The notes beneath the pieces are model-generated. The model saw only the letters and a list, made by a program, of their open reading frames with translations. It did not search any database and was not told the DNA's origin. The translations under genes were made by a program, and so were the position numbers. From positions 652,001 through 716,000 of the forward strand of contig NZ_CP041348.1 in assembly GCF_009834365.1 (NCBI RefSeq): DNA of 64,000 bases, in the 5' to 3' direction. The first letter of the stretch is position 1; each line of letters opens with the position of its first letter. This document shows, piece after piece, positions 36,901-45,676 of the stretch. This stretch comes from Komagataeibacter xylinus (GTDB lineage Bacteria > Pseudomonadota > Alphaproteobacteria > Acetobacterales > Acetobacteraceae).

Positions 36901-37371
36901 ATGGCCCGCAGGCCCGCACGCAAGGCAGCCCCGGCGCAACAGACTGACCTGTTTGCGCCTGCCGTACCGCGCGCCGTGCCTGCGCCACTGGCCGACCTGT
37001 CCGCCCTGCCCCCTGTCGCACCGGAATTATGGGCGCGGCTGGCCTACTCCAAGTTCCGCGCCCGCTTCCACCTTGGGGACAAGGAACGGGATTATCTTGC
37101 CGAACGGGGCCTGCCCGAAGTCATGCGCCACGCGGCGGACTTCATTGCCACCCGCCTTGCCCCCGCACACCCCGCGCGTGATGGCAGGCAGACCCCATGG
37201 CGCGGGCACCCGGTCTTCATTGCCCAGCATGCCACCGGCACCTGCTGCCGGGGCTGTGTTGCCAAATGGCATGCCATGCCTGAAGGTGAAATGCTTGATG
37301 CGCAGCAACAGGCCTATCTGCTGGCAGTCATACAGGCATGGCTCAGGCGCGATTACAGCCGGGAACCATAA
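36901..37371 (+). CDS. DUF4186 family protein
   Basis: 156 aa, function unknown. After a variable Ala/Pro-rich start of about 45 residues comes the conserved domain: YSKFRARFHLGDKERDYL, GRQTPWRGHPVFIAQHATG, TCCRGCVAKWH and a C-terminal helix. The CCxxC plus nearby His suggests a metal site. It begins 3 bp after the tyrS stop and is likely cotranscribed with it. Confidence 0.85.
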   Translation: MARRPARKAAPAQQTDLFAPAVPRAVPAPLADLSALPPVAPELWARLAYSKFRARFHLGDKERDYLAERGLPEVMRHAADFIATRLAPAHPARDGRQTPWRGHPVFIAQHATGTCCRGCVAKWHAMPEGEMLDAQQQAYLLAVIQAWLRRDYSREP

Positions 37372-37432
37372 AGAATTTTCCGGTAAAGCTTTGAAGAACG
37401 TCACTTTAAAATAAAGACGGCACCAAAAGATA
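37371..37432 (+). repeat. Shortened copy of the intergenic hairpin repeat (copy 6)
   Basis: AAGAATTTTCCGGTAAAGC, then the first hairpin is lost (GCTTTGAAGAACG), the second reads CACTTTAAAATAAAGACGG, and the closing block is CACCAAAAGA. It lies between the convergent DUF4186 and Rieske genes. Confidence 0.65.
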
Positions 37433-37439
37433 TCCATCA

Positions 37440-37772
37440 TCAAATCCGCGCCCAGACTTCATCCCCGCTGATCCAGCTTTCATAGGATTGTGGCATCGGC
37501 CCTGCGGCCTCCATCCGGCCACCGGGAGCCTGCGCACGGCCATCGGCGCCAAAGGTCCACATATGCAGCGGGCAGACAATGCGGCCATACAGCACGTAGC
37601 CATCAGACAGGCGGGCATTGCCATGCGGGCAGCGGTCATCAATCACGGCGGGGTGGTCATCCTCCACCATCCACACCACCACGGCCCGGCCATCGCACAT
37701 CACGCGCTGCGGGGCCTCAAGTGCTGCTGATCGTGTGCATAACACGCGGGAACCCGGTAACGCCTGTTTCAT
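37440..37772 (-). CDS. Rieske 2Fe-2S protein, small soluble
   Basis: About 110 aa, essentially a lone Rieske domain. Cluster ligands are visible as DRCPHGNARL (Cys-x-His) and IVCPLHMWTF (Cys-x2-His), 19 residues apart. There is no membrane anchor or signal, so it is a cytoplasmic electron carrier, like ferredoxin components of ring dioxygenases or nitrite reductase small subunits. No oxygenase gene is adjacent. ATG 37772 fits GGGGAG spacing; ATG 37781 is possible. Confidence 0.85.
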   Translation of the reverse strand: MKQALPGSRVLCTRSAALEAPQRVMCDGRAVVVWMVEDDHPAVIDDRCPHGNARLSDGYVLYGRIVCPLHMWTFGADGRAQAPGGRMEAAGPMPQSYESWISGDEVWARI

Positions 37773-37897
37773 TGAGTGCATGCTCCCCGCTGGTTTGCGG
37801 TTATCATTTTACGCACCGGGCGTGTGTCGTCTATCCTGCGGGGCAGTTTCCGCAGGCCTGCGGCACGCCGCATGCCTTTTACAGGATATGATTACGC

Positions 37898-39145
37898 ATG
37901 GCTCTTTCCCCCCGGCATGAACAGCTTCTGGACCGCCTGGCCGAAGTCGCCGTCCGCGTGGGCGTGAATATCGCGCACGGGCAGCAGCTTCTCATCACGG
38001 CCCCGCTCGACGCCGTGCCGCTGGTGCGCCGCATTGCCGAGCACGCCTACAGGGCAGGCGCTTCACTGGTCACGCCGTTCTATTCCGATGACGTGACCAC
38101 GCTGGCGCGCTTCCACCATGCGGCGGATGACACGCTCGACACCGCCGCCGACTGGCTGCACGAAGGCATGGCGAACGCCTACCGCAAGGGCGCGGCACGC
38201 ATGGCCATTACCGGAGGCAACCCGGTGCTGCTGGCCAATGAGGATGCCGAGCGCGTCTCGCGCATAGGCCGCGCGGCCTCAAAGGCGGGGCGGCCTGCCA
38301 TGGAACTGATCACGCGATTCGCCATCAACTGGAACATCGTGGCGTATGCTACCCCCGCCTGGGCGGCGCAGGTCTTTCCCGGCGTGCCGGAGGAGGAAGC
38401 CGTCAGCCATCTGTGGGATGCCATCTTCCAGGCCTCACGCGTGATGGTGGATGACCCGGTGGCGGAATGGAAAAGCCATAACGCCCACCTGCACAAGCGT
38501 GCCACGTGGCTGAACGAAAAGCGCTTCGCCGCCCTGCACTTTACCGGCCCCGATACCGACCTGACCGTGGGCCTGGCCGATGGCCATGCCTGGGCGGGCG
38601 GCGCGGAACCTGCGGGCAACGGCATCGTGTGCAACCCCAACATTCCCACCGAGGAAGTGTTCACCACGCCGCATGCCCGCAAGGTCAGCGGCACGGTGCG
38701 CGCCACCAAGCCGCTGTTCCACCAGGGCACGCTGATCGATGATATCGCCGTACGCTTTGAAGAGGGGCGCATTGTCGAGGCCCATGCCAGCAGCGGGCTT
38801 GACGTGCTCAACCGCATTCTCGACACCGATGAGGGCGCGCGCCGCCTGGGTGAAGTGGCCCTCGTGCCCGCATCCTCCCCCATCTCGGCAAGCGGCATCC
38901 TGTTCCGCAATACCCTGTTTGATGAGAACGCGGCCAGCCACATCGCCCTTGGCCAGTCCTACGCCAAGTGTATGCTCGATACCGACAGCCTGACCGAGGC
39001 CCATCTGGCCGCGCAGGGCGCCAATACCAGCTTCATCCATATTGACTGGATGATCGGGTCCAGCAAGATCGATGTAGACGCCATCAACCACGATGGCACA
39101 CGCGAACCCCTGATGAGACAGGGCGAATGGAGCAACCAGCCATGA
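37898..39145 (+). CDS. Aminopeptidase, M29 family (aminopeptidase T/S/II)
   Basis: 415-aa dinuclear-metal exopeptidase removing N-terminal residues. The C-terminal metal site is intact: NIPTEEVFTTP near residue 250 (Glu), GRIVEAHAS near residue 290 (Glu), ASHIALGQSYAK near residue 347 (His and Tyr), and SFIHIDWMIGS near residue 375 (His and Asp). No signal peptide. It is coupled by an ATGA overlap to a small exported protein gene, and divergent from the Rieske gene. Confidence 0.92.
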   Translation: MALSPRHEQLLDRLAEVAVRVGVNIAHGQQLLITAPLDAVPLVRRIAEHAYRAGASLVTPFYSDDVTTLARFHHAADDTLDTAADWLHEGMANAYRKGAARMAITGGNPVLLANEDAERVSRIGRAASKAGRPAMELITRFAINWNIVAYATPAWAAQVFPGVPEEEAVSHLWDAIFQASRVMVDDPVAEWKSHNAHLHKRATWLNEKRFAALHFTGPDTDLTVGLADGHAWAGGAEPAGNGIVCNPNIPTEEVFTTPHARKVSGTVRATKPLFHQGTLIDDIAVRFEEGRIVEAHASSGLDVLNRILDTDEGARRLGEVALVPASSPISASGILFRNTLFDENAASHIALGQSYAKCMLDTDSLTEAHLAAQGANTSFIHIDWMIGSSKIDVDAINHDGTREPLMRQGEWSNQP

Positions 39146-39699
39146 CCGCTTCCTTCCTGCGCCGCACCCTTGCCGCCACCGCCTGCACGCTTGCGCTGGC
39201 AACCGGCCCCATGGCCGTGCGCCTAGCCGCAGCCCAGCAGCCGATGCAGCAGAGCGCTACCGAGCAGGCCCAGCCAACACCTGCCCAGCAGGCCGCCATT
39301 GCCCGCGACATGAAAACGGTGGCGGAATACAGGCTGCCCAAGGATTTCTTCACCCGCATGATGCCGGTGATCGAGCAGATCCGCCAGTCGCGCATCTCCC
39401 CGCCCGAGACCCCCAACATGTCGCTTGAAGAGACAATCAAGCGCACGGCGGACATGGAGGCGCTCAAGCCAATCCTGCAGCATAGTGGCATGAGCGCGCG
39501 TGAGTTCGTGATGGGCATCACCACCTTTGGCCTGACCAGCGCCGTGATGCAGCACCCGGCCCAGGACAGCAAGAACATGCCGCCGCTGAACCCCGATAAC
39601 GTCAAGCTGCTCCAGTCGCATCAGGCCCAGACACAGGCGCTGATCCAGGCCATGGGCGGCAGCGAGGGCGAAGGCCAGCAGTCTGGCGCACCCCAATAA
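39142..39699 (+). CDS. Exported protein of unknown function
   Basis: 185 aa. A Sec signal peptide (MTASFLRRTLAATACTLALA, cleavage probably near LAAAQQ) is followed by a Gln-rich linker and an alpha-helical region of about 110 residues with no motif I recognise. The C-terminus is Gln/Gly-rich. ATG 39142 overlaps the aminopeptidase stop; the ATG at 39127 lies inside that gene and would precede the signal peptide by five residues. Confidence 0.7.
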   Translation: MTASFLRRTLAATACTLALATGPMAVRLAAAQQPMQQSATEQAQPTPAQQAAIARDMKTVAEYRLPKDFFTRMMPVIEQIRQSRISPPETPNMSLEETIKRTADMEALKPILQHSGMSAREFVMGITTFGLTSAVMQHPAQDSKNMPPLNPDNVKLLQSHQAQTQALIQAMGGSEGEGQQSGAPQ

Positions 39700-39715
39700 C
39701 GTATTGGGAAATAAT

Positions 39716-39797
39716 AAAAGTCTTTGGTGAAGCTTTTTTTCAAAAAGCTTCAGAAAACCGCTGCCTTTTTGAAAAAAGGCAGCACCCAAAACCTTTC
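39716..39797 (+). repeat. Intergenic hairpin repeat (copy 7)
   Basis: AAAAGTCTTTGGTGAAGC, first hairpin GCTTTTTTTCAAAAAGC, spacer TTCAGAAAACCGCTGCC, second hairpin CCTTTTTGAAAAAAGG, closing CAGCACCCAAAACCTTT. Lies between convergent genes with T-runs on both strands. Confidence 0.9.
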
Positions 39798-39799
39798 AG

Positions 39800-40921
39800 T
39801 CAGTTAAGCCTGCCCGTAAGTAATGCCGTAACGCGGGCCATGACAGCCGCCTGCGTGTAACGGCCCAGGGCGCGGGTCCGGCCGGCATTGCCCATACGCG
39901 CGCGCAGGGCGGCATCATTCACCAGACGTGCGAGGGCGGAGGCCAGCCCTGCGGCATCGCCGGGCGGGACCAGCAGCCCGGTCTCCCCCGCCACAACCTG
40001 CTCACGTGGGCCGCGAATGGTGGTGGCTACAACCGGCAGCCCACACAGCATGGCCTCGATTACGCTCATCGGCAGCCCCTCGAAATGGCTGGGCAGGGTA
40101 AAGATATCTGCCCCCGCCATCAGGGCGGCCACGTCCTCGCGGTAGCCCAGAAAGACCAACCGCGCCCCCAGCCTTGCACGGGCTGCGGCAAAACAGGCCG
40201 CCAGATCAGCACCCCGGTCGCTTGGCAGCCGTTCGCCCACGATCCACAGCACCGCGTTATCGGGCATGCGCTCCATGGCCGCCAGCAGTTCCGGGTAGCC
40301 CTTGGCCCGCACCAACCTTGATACGGCGAGGATGACTACCTGCCCTTCGCCCACACCCAGCGCCGCGCGCAACCGGGTGCGGGCCTGCGGGTCGGGGTGG
40401 AAGGTGGCCGGGTCGCGCCCGTTGCCAATGGCGGTGGCGTGGCGGTGAATGCCCAGCCTGCGGGCGTCGCGCGCTTCTTCCTCCGATACGGTCAGGTAGA
40501 TGTCGGTTACACGTCCGGCCAGCCATTCCAGCATCAGGGCTGCAACGCGCCGCAACCTTGAGCCGGGCTGGTTGAACAGGAAACCGTGACAGGTATAGGC
40601 AATGCGCGGCACGCCACACCACCAGGCGGCAAACCGCGCCAGCAGGCCGCTTATGGGCATGTGGGCATGCACCATATCAGGTTTTTCCGCCCGGATGACG
40701 CGCACCAGTGCCCGCCACGCCCGCCACTGCGCCCGTGGCGAGAGCGTGCGCGACATGGGCACGCATACCACGCGCAGCCCATCGGCGCGCAACTGCGCCA
40801 GCAACGGGCCATCGGCACAGACGCCCGCTACGTCATGCCCTTCGGCCCGCAGCGCCTGCATGAGGGGAAAGAGGAACTGCCGCATCGAGAAATCGACATT
40901 CGTGATTTCAAGAATCTTCAT
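39800..40921 (-). CDS. Glycosyltransferase family 4 (GT-B)
   Basis: 373 aa. N-terminal ITNVDFSMRQFLFPL, VHAHMPISGLLAR and AYTCHGFLFN are typical of GT4 enzymes of undecaprenyl-linked or capsular sugar assembly. ILAVSRLVRAKGYPELL opens the donor domain near residue 195 and PSHFEGLPMSVIEAMLCGLP near residue 275 is the E-x7-E motif. Its start overlaps the heparinase-like gene stop (ATGA), so both proteins are likely made together for one polysaccharide pathway. Confidence 0.88.
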   Translation of the reverse strand: MKILEITNVDFSMRQFLFPLMQALRAEGHDVAGVCADGPLLAQLRADGLRVVCVPMSRTLSPRAQWRAWRALVRVIRAEKPDMVHAHMPISGLLARFAAWWCGVPRIAYTCHGFLFNQPGSRLRRVAALMLEWLAGRVTDIYLTVSEEEARDARRLGIHRHATAIGNGRDPATFHPDPQARTRLRAALGVGEGQVVILAVSRLVRAKGYPELLAAMERMPDNAVLWIVGERLPSDRGADLAACFAAARARLGARLVFLGYREDVAALMAGADIFTLPSHFEGLPMSVIEAMLCGLPVVATTIRGPREQVVAGETGLLVPPGDAAGLASALARLVNDAALRARMGNAGRTRALGRYTQAAVMARVTALLTGRLN

Positions 40922-42618
40922 GTCAGCAGGAGCAGTTTCTCACGCCTGAGCCCCCAGCGCACCACCTGCCGCATCTTGCCTGGCGGCACATCGCCCAACG
41001 GCGTGCTGCCCTGCGGAGGCGGGGCCGCAGGCTCCACGCCAGCCCCCTGCCCACCACCTTCCGCCATGCCTGCCGCAGGTTCCACCTGCACTACAAGCTG
41101 AAGCGTGCGACAGGGCACCTGCCCGCCGGAATAGACGCTCTCCTCGATCGAGACCACGCCCCCTTCCGCGCGGAAGCGCCAGTGCTGCTCGCCAGCACCA
41201 AGCAGGATGGAGCCATCAAGCGCATCCACTGCCGTAACCGACGGGTGCAGGTGCAGCCGCAGCGCGAAGGTCAGTTCACGCTCGCCCTCAAGCGTTTCCT
41301 CGCCGCGCAGCATTTCGCCATCAGCCGAAAGGTAAAGCCTGCGATAATACGTTGTCCCGGCTGAGGCATGGTAGCCATCATGCGACAGGTTGAGCCAATG
41401 CGCCCCCTCGGCCACGGCATGCTCCACGCCCACATGGGCGGGGCGGCGGCGGACCGTGCCATCCTCGCCGAACTCGGAGGATGACATCCCCTCCACCGTC
41501 ACGACCGCATGCGCTGCCGTCTGGCGCAGGGCGTCCTTCCATGCGGGCAGCACGCCGCCGCCGCAATTGACGATAAGGCGCTGGCGCGCGCATGAAAACT
41601 CGAATGACAGCGTACCCGCATGCGCATTGTGGTCAAACGGGGCCGGGGCGGGAATGCCCACATCCACCAAAAGCAGCGAACGCACGGCCTGCATGCGCAC
41701 GAACCCGCCATCGGGCATGGCATTCGCCACGACCCGCGTGCGCGTGGCCTGCGACAGCACCATGTCAATCAGCGCGGAACTGCGCTCATGACTGCCATTG
41801 AACAGCGCCAGCCCCCCATCGCCATGGCGCATGGCGCGCAGCACCGGGCTCATCTTGTCCAGTGCCAGGGCCACCGAATGGGGCAGCGCGTGCTGTACCG
41901 CCTGCATCATGGCCCGCATCTCGGCCAGTTCGCGCAGGGCGCGCAACTGCACCTCCGGGCTGCGCTCGACGTGCCAGCCATCGGGCAGGATCTGGCTTTC
42001 CACCACGTTATCGATATAGCGGCGGTAGCGGGTCAGGAAACCGGTATATTCCGGCATGGCCACGGCCACGGCCAGCAGCCCCTTGAGTGCCGCCAGCCCC
42101 TGCCAGCCCGGCTGTTCGGGCGGCATGAGGGCGGCGATCATGCGCCCTTCCACCAGAATGCGGGCCATGAGGCGCTGGCGGAACGCATCGCTGGCCGAGG
42201 CGGCAAAAAAATCATAATGCCCCAACCACGCTGCAACCCGCGCGCCGATCACGCCGCATTCAAGCGCCATCGGGCTCTGGGAGGGATGATGCAGCCAGTC
42301 ATCCACCAGCGCGCGCGCCTTGAGCCGCGCGGCATCGGTGCCCACGGCGCGCAGGTCGCGCAGCCAGCGGAAACTGAGCAGCCCCTCGCGGAAGGCAGGC
42401 TCGAATTCAGGCGCATCCCACTGCCCCGGCCCTACGGGGTGGGTATAGCCCGCCCATGTCAGGCTGCCACGCGCCAGCCGCGCGCCTGCTGTGGTATTGC
42501 CCGGCCACAGGTCGCGCACGTTATGGACGGGGGCAGCAGGCAGGTACCTGCCATCCCCCAAAAGGGGCAGGCGCGCCAGGGAGACGCGCATGCCGCGCAT
42601 GACGCGGGTCAGTGCCAT
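40918..42618 (-). CDS. Heparinase II/III-like protein
   Basis: About 566 aa with an all-alpha N-terminal toroid (residues 60-290) and a C-terminal beta-sandwich containing FSCARQRLIVNCGGG, SSSEFG, VGVEHAVAEGAHWLNLSHDGY and YYRRLYLSADGEMLRGEE. This is the arrangement of the heparinase II/III family of polysaccharide lyases that is widespread in alphaproteobacteria without known substrate. No signal peptide is evident. ATG 42618 is preferred over GTG 42624. It stands between rpe/rsmB and a GT4 gene. The C-terminal 70 residues are Gly/Pro/Ala-rich. Confidence 0.85.
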   Translation of the reverse strand: MALTRVMRGMRVSLARLPLLGDGRYLPAAPVHNVRDLWPGNTTAGARLARGSLTWAGYTHPVGPGQWDAPEFEPAFREGLLSFRWLRDLRAVGTDAARLKARALVDDWLHHPSQSPMALECGVIGARVAAWLGHYDFFAASASDAFRQRLMARILVEGRMIAALMPPEQPGWQGLAALKGLLAVAVAMPEYTGFLTRYRRYIDNVVESQILPDGWHVERSPEVQLRALRELAEMRAMMQAVQHALPHSVALALDKMSPVLRAMRHGDGGLALFNGSHERSSALIDMVLSQATRTRVVANAMPDGGFVRMQAVRSLLLVDVGIPAPAPFDHNAHAGTLSFEFSCARQRLIVNCGGGVLPAWKDALRQTAAHAVVTVEGMSSSEFGEDGTVRRRPAHVGVEHAVAEGAHWLNLSHDGYHASAGTTYYRRLYLSADGEMLRGEETLEGERELTFALRLHLHPSVTAVDALDGSILLGAGEQHWRFRAEGGVVSIEESVYSGGQVPCRTLQLVVQVEPAAGMAEGGGQGAGVEPAAPPPQGSTPLGDVPPGKMRQVVRWGLRREKLLLLT

Positions 42619-42658
42619 AGGCACCCACCACCACCGCTATGCATTGAAAAGCCCTGCC

Positions 42659-43336
42659 TCACGCCGGGCTATGCGCCCCGCTGCGCAGGGCGCTGATGGC
42701 GGCGCCATAATTGCGCTGCCCATAGACGGACGTGCCTGCCACCAGCACGTCAGCACCCGCGGCAACCGCCAGCGGGGCCGTGGCGGCGGTAATGCCGCCA
42801 TCTACGCCAATGCGGATATCGCGCCCGGTGGCATCGGCCATGCGGCGCAGGGTTTCGATCTTGCGGAGCTGGCTGGTCAGGAATTTCTGGCCGCCAAAGC
42901 CGGGGTTGACGGTCATGACAAGGATCATGTCCACCAGGTCCAGCACCTCGCCCACCGCCTCGGGCGGGGTGGCGGGGCAGATGGCAACACCCGGTTTGAC
43001 CCCATGGTCGCGCACATGCTGCAGCGAGCGGTGCGTGTGCGGCCCGGCCTCGACATGCAGGTGGATATGGTCGGCTCCTGCCTTGGCGAACGCCTCGATA
43101 TAGGGATCGACCGGCGCGATCATGAGATGCACGTCAAACGGGAGTTTTGATTTGGGGCGCAGCGCCTTGATCAGTTGCGGGCCCATGGAGAGGTTGGGCA
43201 CGAAATGCCCGTCCATCACATCCAGATGCAGCCAGTCGGCACCAGCGGTTTCAACCGCAGCGACTTCCTCCGCCGCGCGTGAGAAATCCGCAGCCAGCAG
43301 GCTCGGCGCGATAAGGGGGGTGTTCAGAGCAGCCAT
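42659..43336 (-). CDS. rpe: Ribulose-phosphate 3-epimerase
   Basis: Interconverts ribulose 5-phosphate and xylulose 5-phosphate in the pentose phosphate pathway. 225 aa TIM barrel. SLLAADFSR at residue 12, WLHLDVMDGHFVPNLSMGP (metal His and Asp), FDVHLMI, HIHLHVE, MTVNPGFGGQ near residue 140, and GVDGGI near residue 175 cover all metal and catalytic positions. It lies 96 bp downstream of rsmB, a usual alphaproteobacterial neighbour. Confidence 0.96.
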   Translation of the reverse strand: MAALNTPLIAPSLLAADFSRAAEEVAAVETAGADWLHLDVMDGHFVPNLSMGPQLIKALRPKSKLPFDVHLMIAPVDPYIEAFAKAGADHIHLHVEAGPHTHRSLQHVRDHGVKPGVAICPATPPEAVGEVLDLVDMILVMTVNPGFGGQKFLTSQLRKIETLRRMADATGRDIRIGVDGGITAATAPLAVAAGADVLVAGTSVYGQRNYGAAISALRSGAHSPA

Positions 43337-43432
43337 GTCTGTTTTTTAACAGAAATCCCTGCCCGACGCCAACCTTTCATCACGCCTCCCCCGGTAACGT
43401 GTCCGCCTGCCCGAAGGGGGCCGCAGTCCCCC

Positions 43433-44779
43433 TCAGCCCCGGCGGAACCGGGCGGCAAAGAAGCCATCCATGCCTCCACGATCAGCCAGCATGCCCGGAT
43501 GGGTGCGCAGCCAGCCCTCGGCCGTGCGGGCCTGCGGCAGGAAGGCCAGTTCCTCGGGCGTGAACGGATCTGGGATCAGCCCCATGTCCTGAGCCGCACG
43601 GGCGCGCTGCTCGCCTTCCTCGGGCTGGAGCGAGCACACGGCATAGACCAGCCGCCCGCCGGGGCGCAGCATGTCGCGCGCGGCAGCGAGCAGGCGGTCC
43701 TGCCCCCCGGTCATGGTGGCGATGTCACGCGGGCGCTTGATCCACATGGCATCGGGGTGGCGACGGATGGTGCCTGTGGCCGAGCACGGCGCATCGAGCA
43801 GGATGGCGTCGAGCGGGGCCTCGGGCTTCCATGTAGCGGCATCGGCGTGGATCACCTTCACGCTCTCCAGCCCCAGCCGGGCGAGGTTGGCGCGCAGGCG
43901 CTCAAGGCGGCGGCCCTCGCGCTCGATGGCGAATACCTCAGCCCCCGCGCAGGCCAGTTGCGCGGTCTTGCCACCAGGGGCTGCGCACAGATCGGCCACG
44001 CGCTCGCCCTTTGTCACGTTCAGCAGGCGCGCGGGCAGCGTTGCCGCCATGTCCTGCACCCAGAAATGCCCTTCGGCAAAACCGGGCAGTTCGGCCACCT
44101 TGACCGTGCCTGCCGCAAAACGCACGCTGCCACCTGGCATCATCTCGCCGCCGGGGGGCGCATCACAGCCGGGCTTGATGGTCAGGTCCAGCGGCGGCTC
44201 GTGGCCCAGCGCGCTGGCAATGGGGCGGGCAAGCCTGCCCCAGGACTGCCACAGCCACGCCGGCACATCGAGCCGGGGCTGGTCCATCCCTTCCAGTGCT
44301 TCAGCCCCGCCGCCTGCCACCCGGCGCAGCACGGCGTTGACCAGACCTGCAAACGGCACCAGCCCCCGCCTGCGTGCCAGCGCCACCGAAGTGGCCACGG
44401 CGGCATGCGGCGGCGTGTCAAGAAACAGCAGCTGCGCCACGCCAATGAGCAGCACCACGCGCACCGGCTCGGGCGGCTCACGCTTGAGGAAGGGGGCCAG
44501 CACCTCGTTTGCCGTGCCCATGTGGCGCAGCACGGTGGCGGCCAGCCGGTGGGCGGCAGCGCGGTCACGCGGCTCGGCGGTGCGGGCGGCGGCGGAATGC
44601 TCGAGCGAGGTATCGAGCATACGACGATGGACGATCACCCCTTCAACGATATCGAAAGCAATGTCGCGCGTGGGGTCAGGGGCGACCTTGCCGCCACGCC
44701 GGTCGGGGCGGCCCGCGCGATTGCGGCGGGCATCAGGGCGGCCATCGGGGCGGGACGACGGGGACGTGGGAGACTTCAT
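43433..44779 (-). CDS. rsmB: 16S rRNA (cytosine(967)-C5)-methyltransferase type
   Basis: SAM-dependent m5C methyltransferase of 448 aa. An Arg-rich start of about 35 residues precedes a NusB-like domain (residues 40-165) and the RsmB/Nol1 catalytic domain. SAM site VADLCAAPGGKTAQL near residue 268, motif IV catalytic region LLDAPCSATGTIRRHPD near residue 335, and motif VI Cys in YAVCSLQPEEGE near residue 385. The NusB fusion favours RsmB over RsmF. Confidence 0.93.
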   Translation of the reverse strand: MKSPTSPSSRPDGRPDARRNRAGRPDRRGGKVAPDPTRDIAFDIVEGVIVHRRMLDTSLEHSAAARTAEPRDRAAAHRLAATVLRHMGTANEVLAPFLKREPPEPVRVVLLIGVAQLLFLDTPPHAAVATSVALARRRGLVPFAGLVNAVLRRVAGGGAEALEGMDQPRLDVPAWLWQSWGRLARPIASALGHEPPLDLTIKPGCDAPPGGEMMPGGSVRFAAGTVKVAELPGFAEGHFWVQDMAATLPARLLNVTKGERVADLCAAPGGKTAQLACAGAEVFAIEREGRRLERLRANLARLGLESVKVIHADAATWKPEAPLDAILLDAPCSATGTIRRHPDAMWIKRPRDIATMTGGQDRLLAAARDMLRPGGRLVYAVCSLQPEEGEQRARAAQDMGLIPDPFTPEELAFLPQARTAEGWLRTHPGMLADRGGMDGFFAARFRRG

Positions 44780-44866
44780 GTAATCCTGACCTGCAAATGC
44801 GGCACTTCACAACGCGACGGCGCCTTGGGGCTTGACCGGGCCGCTATTCATGCCAAGCCTAGGGCC

Positions 44867-45550
44867 ATGTCAACATCCGCATCCATAGCACAGGCCCTGA
44901 GCGGTATCCGCACCCGCATTGCAACGAGCGCGCGCGAAGCAGGGCGCGACCCTTCCAGCGTAGGGCTGGTGGCGGTATCGAAATTCCATCCGCAATCCAG
45001 CGTCATCGCAGCACTCGACGCAGGCCAGCGCCTGTTTGGCGAGAACCGCGTGCAGGAGGCGGCGGCCAAATTTCCCGCACTGCGCGAGCGCTTTCCCGAC
45101 CTGAAGCTGCACATCATCGGCGGACTCCAGACCAACAAGGCGCTTGAGGCGGTCAAGATCGCGGACATGATCGAAAGCCTCGACCGCCCTGCCCTGTCGG
45201 ATGCGCTGGCCCGCGCGGCAGACAGGGCAGGCCGCCTGCCGCAATTGCTGGTGCAGGTGAACACCGGCGATGAAAGCCAGAAATCCGGCGTGAGGCTGGA
45301 GGAGGCGGACGCCTTCATTACCGACAGCATGACCCGCTTTGGCGCGGCCGTGCGCGGACTGATGTGCATCCCGCCGCATGATGAAGACCCTACGCCACAT
45401 TTCCGCACGCTCGCAGGCATGGCGGCACGCCACGGGCTGCCGGTGGTGTCGATGGGCATGTCGGCTGATTTCGAGGCCGCAATTGCCTGCGGGGCCACGC
45501 TGGTGCGGGTGGGCAGCGCCATTTTCGGGGCCCGTCCCGCCCACGCCTGA
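44867..45550 (+). CDS. YggS/PROSC-type pyridoxal phosphate homeostasis protein
   Basis: 227 aa single-domain PLP-binding barrel. VAVSKFHPQ at residue 38 carries the PLP Lys; GENRVQEAAAKF, HIIGGLQTNK (His kept), QVNTGDESQKSGV and SMGMSADFEAAIACGATLVRVGSAIFG (split around residue 205) are the family blocks. It buffers free PLP and influences amino acid pools. The start at ATG 44867 gives family length; the very long upstream extension in the same frame is antisense to rsmB and rejected. Confidence 0.93.
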   Translation: MSTSASIAQALSGIRTRIATSAREAGRDPSSVGLVAVSKFHPQSSVIAALDAGQRLFGENRVQEAAAKFPALRERFPDLKLHIIGGLQTNKALEAVKIADMIESLDRPALSDALARAADRAGRLPQLLVQVNTGDESQKSGVRLEEADAFITDSMTRFGAAVRGLMCIPPHDEDPTPHFRTLAGMAARHGLPVVSMGMSADFEAAIACGATLVRVGSAIFGARPAHA

Positions 45551-45676
45551 ACGTGGTGGAATGGCACCCGAGCACACAGGGGCCTTGCTGCACATGGGGC
45601 GAGGCGGTAATGCGGAACTATCCGGTTGCGATGTGATGCCGGTTTTCAGTCTTCATTGCCGCGGAGCCGTCACGAC

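Noticed and set aside
43499..44866. Upstream extension of the YggS-type frame
   Set aside because: Entirely antisense to rsmB; family N-terminus begins at the ATG at 44867.
45551..45676. Possible riboswitch before kup
   Set aside because: Only 126 bp, and no known potassium-transporter riboswitch core (ydaO/kimA type) could be seen.
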